From: Anaerotignum sp.
Lineage (GTDB): Bacteria; Bacillota; Clostridia; Lachnospirales; Anaerotignaceae
DNA length: 5,427 nucleotides
Reading direction: 5' to 3'
Assembly (NCBI GenBank): GCA_017560955.1
Contig: JAFZDV010000016.1
Span: forward strand, 1-5,427
The translations under genes and the position numbers were made by a program. The notes under the pieces are model-generated. The model made no database searches. It was not told the DNA's origin and worked only from the letters and a program-made list of their open reading frames with translations. Below, one piece after another: positions 1 through 5,427 of this stretch. Position 1 is the stretch's first letter; each line of letters begins with the position of its first letter.

Positions 1-37
1 AAATGCTACACTTTTTTACATATCATGAATAAAACCG

Positions 38-44
38 AAGGAGG
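38..44 (+). promoter_or_regulatory. Ribosome binding site of the thiamine-binding protein gene
   Basis: A full AAGGAGG lies 8 nt before the ATG at 53. It is a near-perfect match to the anti-Shine-Dalgarno sequence and fixes the start of the 100-residue protein. The 52 bases before the gene show no other convincing element; the promoter or an upstream partner gene would be outside the window. Confidence 0.9.
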
Positions 45-52
45 AATGTTCA

Positions 53-355
53 ATGTATACAACAAGCATCGCCATTCAGATACTCCCTGATGTTTCAGAC
101 ATTAAAAAAGTATGTGCAATCGTAGATCAGTTCATTGCTTATATTGAAAGTACAGGCTGTCATTATGAAGTTGGCCCTTTTGAAACAGTGGTTGAAGGTC
201 AATTCGATGTGTTGATGCAGATCATCAAACGATGTACAGAAATCACCATCGAAGCAGGTGCACCAGCGGTAAAAGCCTATGTAAAAATCAACCATAATCC
301 TTCCGGTGTACTGACAATCAACGAAAAAATTGACAAATACAGAGAAAAGGAATAA
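53..355 (+). CDS. MTH1187/YkoF-type thiamine-binding protein
   Basis: This is a small cytosolic protein of 100 residues, the usual size for the MTH1187 (formerly DUF77) family. These proteins have a ferredoxin-like fold, assemble as oligomers, and are described as binding thiamine or related pyrimidine compounds; the exact cellular role is not settled. Visible family features are the opening strand SIAIQILP (residues 5-12), a helix around 16-34, the conserved YEVGPFETVVEG stretch (38-49), which forms the strand and loop near the ligand site, and a C-terminal strand with VKAYVKIN (73-80). There is no signal peptide or membrane segment, and the length looks complete. It is the first gene of a two-gene unit with the HAD phosphatase 4 nt downstream. 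The family call is solid; the ligand is taken from family knowledge and not shown by this sequence. Confidence 0.85.
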   Translation: MYTTSIAIQILPDVSDIKKVCAIVDQFIAYIESTGCHYEVGPFETVVEGQFDVLMQIIKRCTEITIEAGAPAVKAYVKINHNPSGVLTINEKIDKYREKE

Positions 356-359
356 CAGT

Positions 360-995
360 ATGAAATATATTATTTTTGACTTAGACGGTACGCTCATCGA
401 CTCCATGCCCGTGTGGCGCGGAACTGGCAGTGGTTTTCTGAAAAACCATAACTTCCCTGTGCCTGAAAATCTGATGGAAGTGGTAAAAACACAGACCATC
501 TGGCAGACTGCCGAATGGTTCCGTACGGAACTTGGCGTACCTATGGAGGCAGAGGATATCGTGAATGAAATCGTAGAATCTGTAGTAGAAGCCTATCGCC
601 ATACCATTCCTCTGAAAGATGGTGCTATGGAATATCTGGAAAAAATGAAGAATAAAGGCGTTGAAATGTGTATTTTAACGGCCTCTGAAGCAGATTATAT
701 CCTGCCTGCTTTAGATCGACTGGATATTCGCAAATATTTCTCCCATGTATTAACTTGTACAGAACTTGGAGAATATAAAAACGATGGCAAAGCGTATCTG
801 AAAACCATGGAACTGATGGGTGGCACATTAGAAGAAACTGTTGTATTTGAAGATGCCTATTACGCAGTGAAAGGTGCAAAATCTGTCGGTTTCCCCGTTT
901 ATGCCGTTCTGGATGAAGTAGTCAGAGAAGATGACATCGATAAAATCAAAGAAACTGCCGACCATTATTTCCATTCTTATAAAGAATTACTATAA
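360..995 (+). CDS. HAD-superfamily hydrolase (subfamily IA, phosphatase/phosphomutase-like)
   Basis: This is a 211-residue soluble HAD phosphatase. Motif I is FDLDGT with nucleophile Asp7 and acid/base Asp9. Motif II is LTAS with Thr107, motif III is probably Lys140, and motif IV is VFED with Glu164-Asp165 for Mg2+ binding. Residues about 15-85 between motifs I and II form a helical cap, as in subfamily IA enzymes such as phosphoglycolate phosphatase and beta-phosphoglucomutase. The start is taken as ATG 360, because AAAGG at 346-350 lies 9 nt before it and the DxD motif then falls at the usual position. An in-frame ATG at 330 would add ten non-conserved residues and overlap the upstream gene. 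The gene begins 4 nt after the thiamine-binding protein gene, so the two are probably co-transcribed. The substrate cannot be read from sequence; a phosphorylated thiamine or pyrimidine intermediate is a guess from context. Confidence 0.9.
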   Translation: MKYIIFDLDGTLIDSMPVWRGTGSGFLKNHNFPVPENLMEVVKTQTIWQTAEWFRTELGVPMEAEDIVNEIVESVVEAYRHTIPLKDGAMEYLEKMKNKGVEMCILTASEADYILPALDRLDIRKYFSHVLTCTELGEYKNDGKAYLKTMELMGGTLEETVVFEDAYYAVKGAKSVGFPVYAVLDEVVREDDIDKIKETADHYFHSYKELL

Positions 996-997
996 AT

Positions 998-1024
998 AAA
1001 AAGACGCCAAAAGGCGTCCTTTTT
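998..1024. terminator. Bidirectional intrinsic terminator between convergent units
   Basis: The stem is GACGCC (1003-1008) paired with GGCGTC (1013-1018) around an AAAA loop. It is flanked by AAAAA (998-1002) and TTTTT (1020-1024), with one extra C at 1019. Read on + it closes the HAD transcript, 2 nt after its stop. Read on - it has the same hairpin followed by a T run and begins 1 nt after the stop of the 38-residue ORF. The A/T symmetry lets it serve both strands. Confidence 0.9.
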
Positions 1025-1025
1025 A

Positions 1026-1142
1026 TTACAATAATTCCATCAAATTTTGTGCAGATACAACAACCATGGCAATTGCAAATAAAAGCGCAGCTATATGTAT
1101 CAAACAACCAACTGAATCCAACAAGCCTAATATAAATCGCAT
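1026..1142 (-). CDS. Small hydrophobic single-helix protein, 38 residues, function unknown
   Basis: I do not recognise this gene. It encodes 38 residues: a short N-terminus starting MRFILGLLDS, then one strongly hydrophobic stretch at about 11-30 (VGCLIHIAALLFAIAMVVVS) that could form a single transmembrane helix, and a short tail ending QNLMELL. Charged residues are confined to Arg2, Asp9 and Glu36. The ATG lies 2 nt after the GalT-like stop codon, and GAGGTG, embedded in the last two GalT codons, sits 5 nt before it, which suggests translational coupling. The stop is followed within 1 nt by the terminator hairpin, exactly where the last gene of an operon should end. It is below usual gene-caller length limits. 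Placement, ribosome site and hydrophobicity support a real gene; chance cannot be excluded without homologues. Confidence 0.65.
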   Translation of the reverse strand: MRFILGLLDSVGCLIHIAALLFAIAMVVVSAQNLMELL

Positions 1143-1144
1143 TT

Positions 1145-2107
1145 TTACACCTCAGTATTTTCTCCGCGATAATAAGCCGCTGCTCTTTCGGGACTTACCA
1201 TACAGATAAAGCAATCTGTTGCATATTCAAAACCTGCAAAGCCGCCAATACGGGGCAGGATTTCAATATGCCAATGGAAATCCCTGTTTCTGGGGCCATC
1301 CATCACACAGATGTTGTAACCGACATCTTCTTTCAGTTTTGTCACTTTCTGCAGCATATCCCAGAGCAGCTGAGCCAGATCTGCCCTTTCCACATCATTC
1401 ATATCCCCAAAATCTCTCTGATGGGCTTTAGGTGCCAGCCACAGTTCATAAGGAAATCTGCCTGCATAAGGTGTAATGGCCATAAAATGTTCTGTTTCTG
1501 CCGCAACACGCTTTTTCTGTTCTTTTTCATATGTAAGCATTTTGCAGAACAGGCAATCTTCCCCCTGCATGGTATCCGCCATAACAGATGCCCTTCTGGG
1601 AACGATTGGCAGGCCTGTTACCTGCCAGTGGGAGTGACGTACACTCATCCCTGCAGATGGACCACAGTTTTTGAAAATCTGTACATACTGTGTATGACTT
1701 TTTGCTCGAAAATGATTCAGTCTGTCCTGCAGGACCTGCAGTACTTTTGCAATTCGCTCCACACTGAATTTATCGATCGTTTCATTGTGGTCAGGTGTAT
1801 CTACAAGCACTTCATGTCTGCCTCTGCCTGCTATAGTTTCATAAAAGGATTCTCCCTCAATATCTGCACAATCTTCCTTAACAGCAGGAAACATGTTTGG
1901 AAAAACTCTCATCTGCCATGCGCCGTCAGGACCATCCTGATATACTGCATCGGTTGTCCATGTTTCATGGCCACCGCAGAAAGGACAGTTTTCATTGTTC
2001 GTATTTTTAGACTGTGTTTTATGCACGAACTCATAAGGGCGGTTTTTTCTGTTTTCCGCATATAATGTCATTTCTCCCGTAAAGGGATTTGTTCTGATTT
2101 CGGACAT
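1145..2107 (-). CDS. GalT-superfamily nucleotidyltransferase (galactose-1-phosphate uridylyltransferase-like)
   Basis: This is a 320-residue cytosolic enzyme of the GalT branch of the HIT superfamily, which transfers a nucleotidyl group through a covalent histidine intermediate. The N-terminal NPFTGEMTLYAENRKNRP (7-24) matches the GalT opening. By position against the E. coli enzyme, zinc ligands would be Cys41 and Cys44 (CPFC), His107 (in TPDH) and His158. The active-site block NCGPSAGMSVRHSHWQ (147-162) gives nucleophile His160 and Gln162. A second Cys pair, Cys185/Cys188 (CLFC), and the pair His278/His280 (FHWHIEILPR) follow. The usual HPHxQ reads HSHWQ here. Start ATG 2107 is supported by AGGGGAG at 2114-2120, 6 nt upstream and overlapping the end of the preceding gene; the gap is 3 nt. 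No galK, galE or other Leloir gene is nearby, so galactose metabolism is not assured; a related sugar-nucleotide phosphorylase is possible. The fold assignment is firm, the substrate is not. Confidence 0.85.
   Translation of the reverse strand: MSEIRTNPFTGEMTLYAENRKNRPYEFVHKTQSKNTNNENCPFCGGHETWTTDAVYQDGPDGAWQMRVFPNMFPAVKEDCADIEGESFYETIAGRGRHEVLVDTPDHNETIDKFSVERIAKVLQVLQDRLNHFRAKSHTQYVQIFKNCGPSAGMSVRHSHWQVTGLPIVPRRASVMADTMQGEDCLFCKMLTYEKEQKKRVAAETEHFMAITPYAGRFPYELWLAPKAHQRDFGDMNDVERADLAQLLWDMLQKVTKLKEDVGYNICVMDGPRNRDFHWHIEILPRIGGFAGFEYATDCFICMVSPERAAAYYRGENTEV
1148..1153 (-). promoter_or_regulatory. Ribosome binding site of the 38-residue ORF, inside the GalT-like gene
   Basis: GAGGTG is formed by the final Glu-Val codons of the GalT-like gene and lies 5 nt before the ATG at 1142. 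Because the site is inside the upstream coding sequence, initiation would depend on ribosomes finishing that gene. Confidence 0.6.
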
Positions 2108-2110
2108 CTG

Positions 2111-3718
2111 TTACTCCCCTTTCTCATAAGTCCATGCTTCCATACCACGGAACACATCAGATTCTACAGGGTGAATATCACCGCTGACATTTTTAGAAGA
2201 AAATACCGCTTTATTACGATAAGCGATACTGATGTAAGGCAGTTCTTCCGCCAATTTTTTCTGCAGGCTGCTATATGCAAGTACTGTTGCACCATCGCCC
2301 ACAGCACCTCTTGCCGCTGCAAGGAGCTGATCAACTTCTTCATTGGTATAGCCTGTATAATTCAGGTGACCTGCTGTACCAAAAAACGGAGTCAAGTCTG
2401 TAATGGGAGAACAGTTCCAGCCACCAATGATCATGTCATACTGACCATTAATGAATTTTTCCTGATATGCGGCAAAATTCTGCTGATCGATAGTAACCTC
2501 AAACCCAACTGCTGTCAGCTCGTCTTTCAGTTTCGCCGCAATCTGGCGTCTTGCTGTATTTTCTGTATTGACCAGAATAGATGTTTTCAGGCGTTTTGTC
2601 TGACCATCTTCCATTTTCTTTTCCAGTCTGCCATCTCCATCTGTATCCACCCAACCACTGTTTTTCAAAAATGTGGATGCCATAGATGGATTATAATCAT
2701 ACAATGCCACATTTTCTTCATGAAGCCAGTTTTTAGGGTGAATCGGTGTATTTGTTTTTACACCATAATTCAGGTATACACTTTCCAGAATATGATCTTT
2801 GGGCAGCGCATAGGCAACAGCCTGTCTTAATGCTTTATCCCTGAACAATTCCTTATTGAAGTTAAAACCGATAAAGTCATATTCATTGGAATAGTACTGA
2901 TGCATACCGGAAAGTCCTTCATCTACATATCTGCCAGCTTCTGTCGCTTCTGCAACTAAAATATCAGTCATACCCTGTTCAAATGCATTAATATCTGTTT
3001 CAGAACCTGCTGTAATTTTCACACGAATATATTTAATGGAAGGTGCTTCTCCATTATAAGTTTCGCTTGCCTGCAGAATCATCTCAGATGCCTGTTTATG
3101 GGAATACATCTCATACATGCCATTACCAACAGGTGTCTGATTCACAGAAGATTTGATATCATTGTCACCGTTATGGTATCCTGCAGAAATCACAGGAAAA
3201 CAGAGCGCATTCAGATTACTGCTGAAATTCTCATGGAAGGTAAATATAACCGTATAATCTCCTGTTTTAGTGCAGTCAGCCACATAATTCAAAACATTCT
3301 TATAAACAGAACCATCAGGCGCATTCTGAATCGTACGGAAAGAATATACAACATCTTCCGCAGTCATTTTACTGCCATTCTGCCATAAAACGTCATGTCT
3401 CAATTTCAAAGTTGCCGTTTTTCCATCTGTACCGATTTCCCAACTGTCAGCCAGAGCAGGCTGTGCCTTCCCTGTTTCATCAAATGCCAGCAAAGGAAGA
3501 TACATCAGTTTTAAAACACGATCAACTGTTTCTTCTCTGTTTAGCAGCGGGTTCAGTGTTTCAGGAATACGCATGGAAAGTGTCAGCATATTTCCATCCA
3601 TGGCTTCTTCCATTTCACCGCCTACTGCAGTAAAGTCATCCTGCTGTCCATTTTCTTTACCACAGCCGCAAAGGCCAACACAAAGAATCAGGAGCAGGAG
3701 CCATTTTCTTTTTTTCAT
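2111..3718 (-). CDS. Family-5 solute-binding lipoprotein (oligopeptide/dipeptide ABC transporter type)
   Basis: This is a 535-residue extracellular binding protein of the OppA/DppA/AppA class, which captures peptides or similar ligands for an ABC importer. The N-terminus is a lipoprotein signal: basic MKKRK, hydrophobic residues 6-16, then lipobox L16-C-G-C19, with Cys19 lipidated and membrane-anchored. Family signatures are NPLLNREE (56-63), the block ending MTAEDVVYSF (118-127), DKALRQAVAYALPKDHI near 294-310, and the C-terminal lobe with GQYDMIIGGWN. DTDGDG (358-363) resembles a calcium loop but is common in this family. ATG 3718 is preferred over the in-frame TTG at 3727, because GAGAGGA (3729-3735) is 10 nt from the ATG but only 1 nt from the TTG. 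No permease or ATPase gene is present, so it is an orphan here. It lies 23 nt after the lytic transglycosylase gene and 3 nt before the GalT-like gene. Ligand unknown; peptides, including cell-wall peptides, are plausible. Confidence 0.92.
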   Translation of the reverse strand: MKKRKWLLLLILCVGLCGCGKENGQQDDFTAVGGEMEEAMDGNMLTLSMRIPETLNPLLNREETVDRVLKLMYLPLLAFDETGKAQPALADSWEIGTDGKTATLKLRHDVLWQNGSKMTAEDVVYSFRTIQNAPDGSVYKNVLNYVADCTKTGDYTVIFTFHENFSSNLNALCFPVISAGYHNGDNDIKSSVNQTPVGNGMYEMYSHKQASEMILQASETYNGEAPSIKYIRVKITAGSETDINAFEQGMTDILVAEATEAGRYVDEGLSGMHQYYSNEYDFIGFNFNKELFRDKALRQAVAYALPKDHILESVYLNYGVKTNTPIHPKNWLHEENVALYDYNPSMASTFLKNSGWVDTDGDGRLEKKMEDGQTKRLKTSILVNTENTARRQIAAKLKDELTAVGFEVTIDQQNFAAYQEKFINGQYDMIIGGWNCSPITDLTPFFGTAGHLNYTGYTNEEVDQLLAAARGAVGDGATVLAYSSLQKKLAEELPYISIAYRNKAVFSSKNVSGDIHPVESDVFRGMEAWTYEKGE

Positions 3719-3728
3719 ATATTTCAAG

Positions 3729-3735
3729 TCCTCTC
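3729..3735 (-). promoter_or_regulatory. Ribosome binding site deciding the start of the solute-binding protein
   Basis: GAGAGGA lies in the 23-nt gap after the lytic transglycosylase stop. It is 10 nt from ATG 3718 and only 1 nt from the in-frame TTG at 3727, so it favours the ATG. The spacing is somewhat long, so this is a preference and not a proof. Confidence 0.7.
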
Positions 3736-3741
3736 AAACGA

Positions 3742-4293
3742 TTACTGACGGTACACAATTCGATAAATCTGCTGTGCAAGCTGAACCTTTTTCACATAAA
3801 TCTTCGTTTCTTCGTAAGGGATTTCTTCCAGTGTGATGCCATCCTTGCTCATTTCTTCATCCGCAAGCCAATTCTGAACATTGCCATGACCGGCATTGTA
3901 ACCGGCAAGTGCCGTTTCCTTCACACCGTCAAATTTTGTCATAAGCCAGTTCAGATACCAGCAGCCAATACGAATATTAGTATCGGGGTCAGACAAATCA
4001 ATCAAATCAGGATCCAACCCCATCTGTTCTGCGGCCCACCAGCTTGTTTCATCGGTGATCTGCATCAAACCATGAGCATTGGCCGCAGATACCGCCTCTG
4101 CTTCAAAATGACTTTCACAGAAGATCACGCCATTGACCATGCTTTTTTCCAATTCGTAAATCTTTGCATATTTTTCCACAGTATCCTGATACTTTAATGG
4201 AAGAATACGGGGTAAAAGTACACAATAACCAAAACTTACCAACAGAGCAAAAGTAACCGCCAATGCAAACAATTTTTTAATGAATCGAATCAT
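3742..4293 (-). CDS. Membrane-anchored lytic transglycosylase (SLT domain)
   Basis: This 183-residue enzyme cleaves the glycan strands of peptidoglycan between MurNAc and GlcNAc, leaving 1,6-anhydro ends. A basic N-terminus (MIRFIKK) and a hydrophobic segment at about 8-28 form a signal anchor with no lipobox, placing the catalytic domain outside the membrane. The SLT fold spans about 35-180: catalytic Glu60 in the CESHF motif, HGLMQI (74-79), the N106/I107 region, AGYNAGHGNV (130-139), and the closing PYEETKIYVKKV (159-170). It resembles the stand-alone SLT proteins of Clostridia rather than the large Slt70. ATG 4293 is preceded by AAAGGA at 4304-4309, 10 nt away and overlapping the coaE stop; the intergenic gap is 14 nt. 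Short length and lack of LysM or other wall-binding domains suggest local wall remodelling. The family is certain; its physiological task (growth, secretion-system assembly, turnover) is not. Confidence 0.94.
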   Translation of the reverse strand: MIRFIKKLFALAVTFALLVSFGYCVLLPRILPLKYQDTVEKYAKIYELEKSMVNGVIFCESHFEAEAVSAANAHGLMQITDETSWWAAEQMGLDPDLIDLSDPDTNIRIGCWYLNWLMTKFDGVKETALAGYNAGHGNVQNWLADEEMSKDGITLEEIPYEETKIYVKKVQLAQQIYRIVYRQ

Positions 4294-4307
4294 TGTTTAA
4301 ACATCCT

Positions 4308-4898
4308 TTATAATGTTTTTAAAATTTCAGTCAGCTGGCCCTCCAGATAAGGCAGGTCTTTACTATTATCGATCACTGCATCTGCCGCAGCCTTATACTC
4401 ATCCCAGCTTTTCTGGTTTGCGATACGGGCTTTTGCCAGTTCATAAGTGATACCATCTCTTGCCATTACACGCTGTGCACGCACTTCAGGCTCGGCATAT
4501 ACCACCCATACCAGATCACAGACAGTTTCCAGTTTTGCTTCCAGAAGCAAAGGCGCATCCACGATAATTGCTGTCGCAGCACCTTCAGCCTTCGCCTCGG
4601 CGATCTGTCTTTTCACTTCTGCAGTGATATATTTATGGGTACACTGATTCAGAAATGCCAGTTTTTCTTTATCATTGAATACGATTTCACCCAGTTTTTT
4701 ACGGATGATATTTCCTTCTTCATCCAGAATACCAGTACCATAATACTCAATGATTTCCTGATATGCAGGTTCGCCTTTCAGAATGATTTCATGGGCGATT
4801 TTATCCGCATCTACAATAACTGCACCTGCCGCTGCAAGGCTTTTACTTACCACACTTTTGCCGCTGCCTGTGCCGCCTGTCAGACCAATAACTTTCAT
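4308..4898 (-). CDS. coaE: Dephospho-CoA kinase
   Basis: This enzyme catalyses the last step of coenzyme A synthesis, ATP-dependent phosphorylation of the ribose 3'-hydroxyl of dephospho-CoA. The 196-residue protein is full length for the family. The P-loop is GGTGSGKS (8-15). VDAD (29-32) is the conserved acidic pair near the substrate, with Asp30 the likely catalytic base. VDAPLLLE (113-120) is the second signature strand and loop. The lid region carries RVMARDGI (143-150) and ARIANQ (157-162), whose arginines contact phosphate. Start ATG 4898 is chosen because AAGAGG (4908-4913) is 9 nt upstream; an in-frame TTG at 4907 abuts that site with no spacing and would add three non-family residues. 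It begins 15 nt after polA, a linkage widely seen in Firmicutes, where mutM often sits between them; mutM is absent here. The next gene follows after 14 nt. Confidence 0.97.
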   Translation of the reverse strand: MKVIGLTGGTGSGKSVVSKSLAAAGAVIVDADKIAHEIILKGEPAYQEIIEYYGTGILDEEGNIIRKKLGEIVFNDKEKLAFLNQCTHKYITAEVKRQIAEAKAEGAATAIIVDAPLLLEAKLETVCDLVWVVYAEPEVRAQRVMARDGITYELAKARIANQKSWDEYKAAADAVIDNSKDLPYLEGQLTEILKTL

Positions 4899-4907
4899 AT
4901 TCTTCAA

Positions 4908-4913
4908 CCTCTT
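4908..4913 (-). promoter_or_regulatory. Ribosome binding site deciding the coaE start
   Basis: AAGAGG lies 9 nt before ATG 4898 and directly touches the in-frame TTG at 4907. Normal spacing therefore selects the ATG, which puts the P-loop at the customary distance from the N-terminus. Confidence 0.8.
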
Positions 4914-5427
4914 TTATTTTGCTTCAAACCAGGATGCACCTTCATGTACATCTACATCCAAAGGAACCAGCAGATCAGCCGCCTGTTCCATATTTTCCTG
5001 CAGAATTTTCGCAACTGCTTCTTTTTCATCTTTATGAGTTTCGATCAGCAGTTCATCGTGCACCTGCAGGATCAGTCTGGATTTAAAACCGCCATCCTTC
5101 AGTGCCTGATGCACTTTGATCATTGCCAGTTTGATGATATCAGCTGCACTGCCCTGAATAGGCATATTCATGGCCGCTCTTTCCCCTGCAGCACGCTGAA
5201 TGAAATTACTGCTCTGCAGTTCAGGCATCGCGCGTCTGCGGTTCCACAGAGTTGCTACATAACCATTTTTTGCACCATTTTTGATCGTATCATCCATAAA
5301 ACCTTTGATTTTAGGATAACGGGCAAAATATGCATTGATATATTCTTCAGCCTCTTTTCTGGTGATTTCCAGATCCTGTGCTAATGTAAAGGAACCTTTG
5401 CCATAGATGATACCGAAATTAACTGCC
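4914..5427 (-). CDS. polA: DNA polymerase I, C-terminal 170 residues (partial, runs off the window)
   Basis: This is the end of a family A DNA polymerase, which fills gaps in lagging-strand synthesis and excision repair. The frame is open to the window edge; the ATG at 5297 is an internal methionine, not a start. The visible part is the distal palm/fingers. It begins within the O helix (AVNFGIIYGK), whose Tyr is the nucleotide-discriminating position. Then come YFARYP, the TLWNRRR segment, RAAGERAAMNMPIQGSAADI with the conserved RAA..ER..N.P.QG..ADI pattern, and motif C, LQVHDELL, with the catalytic Asp of VHDE. It ends VHEGASWFEAK. The O helix is followed by KGSFTLAQDL, a local variant of the commoner MS.F.LA pattern. 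The 5'-3' exonuclease and any 3'-5' proofreading domain lie outside the window and cannot be judged. The family call is certain. Confidence 0.97.
   Translation of the reverse strand, partial: AVNFGIIYGKGSFTLAQDLEITRKEAEEYINAYFARYPKIKGFMDDTIKNGAKNGYVATLWNRRRAMPELQSSNFIQRAAGERAAMNMPIQGSAADIIKLAMIKVHQALKDGGFKSRLILQVHDELLIETHKDEKEAVAKILQENMEQAADLLVPLDVDVHEGASWFEAK

Noticed and set aside
1..52. A possible promoter (TGCTACACT as an extended -10, or TTTACA as a -35), a TPP riboswitch, or the tail of an upstream gene
   Set aside because: No paired -35/-10 with proper spacing is visible and no THI-box core is present in these 52 bases. Short frames ending at 28 and 32 could be tails of an upstream gene, but there are too few residues to support it.
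1724..1735. Perfect 12-base palindrome GTCCTGCAGGAC inside the GalT-like gene
   Set aside because: It lies in codons for a Leu-Gln repeat (LQVLQD), does not extend further, and has no operator context; best explained by coding sequence.
1268..2065. A 265-codon plus-strand open frame opposite the GalT-like gene
   Set aside because: It lies wholly antisense to a gene with clear catalytic motifs, has no ribosome site, and its translation is rich in Cys, His, Ile and Phe with no recognisable domain, as expected of a complement-strand shadow.
2636..2656. DTDGDG calcium-loop or dockerin-like motif in the solute-binding protein
   Set aside because: This loop is frequent in family-5 binding proteins, occurs once only, and lacks the paired repeat and flanking residues of a dockerin module.
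2171..2830. A 219-codon plus-strand open frame opposite the solute-binding protein
   Set aside because: Same reasons: fully antisense to a confident gene, no Shine-Dalgarno sequence, no domain resemblance.
4635..5384. A 249-codon plus-strand open frame opposite coaE and polA
   Set aside because: It spans the junction of two well-identified genes on the other strand, and its composition (Phe, Ile, Cys and Gln rich) is that of an antisense shadow.
1..5427. CRISPR arrays, insertion sequences, tRNA or rRNA genes
   Set aside because: No regularly spaced direct repeats, transposase motifs, terminal inverted repeats or RNA-gene structures were seen; the sequence is almost entirely accounted for by protein-coding genes.

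Overview
The window looks like a chromosomal segment from a low-to-moderate GC Gram-positive anaerobe, most likely a Clostridia member such as a Lachnospirales relative. The basis is the strong AGGAGG-type ribosome binding sites, the tightly packed operon, the protein styles, and the polA-coaE-lytic transglycosylase order. The taxonomic call is inference from style, not from a database match.

Layout: two convergent transcription units meet at a hairpin near position 1000. From the left, on the + strand, lie a small MTH1187/YkoF-type thiamine-binding protein (53-355) and, 4 nt later, a HAD-family phosphatase (360-995). From the right, on the - strand, runs a compact gene series: the C-terminal end of DNA polymerase I (polA, entering from the window edge), dephospho-CoA kinase (coaE), a membrane-anchored lytic transglycosylase, a family-5 (oligopeptide/dipeptide-type) solute-binding lipoprotein, and a GalT-superfamily nucleotidyltransferase. 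The last gene is a previously uncalled 38-residue hydrophobic ORF (1026-1142). Intergenic gaps in this series are 15, 14, 23, 3 and 2 nt, so it reads as one operon whose promoter lies outside the window.

Both units end at one short A-stem-T hairpin (998-1024) that can terminate transcription in either direction. On the - strand it begins directly after the stop codon of the 38-residue ORF, which supports that ORF as the true last gene of the operon.

Functionally, the right-hand operon joins housekeeping genes (DNA repair/replication, CoA synthesis) to envelope genes (peptidoglycan cleavage, peptide-type ligand capture) and a sugar-nucleotide enzyme of uncertain substrate. The left-hand pair may link thiamine or pyrimidine-precursor binding to a phosphatase, but that pairing is only a hypothesis. 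I see no mobile element, CRISPR array, tRNA or rRNA. No gap is longer than about 150 bases, and the largest one (996-1144) is filled by the small ORF and the terminator. Apart from the small ORF, I see no convincing undescribed multi-gene system.
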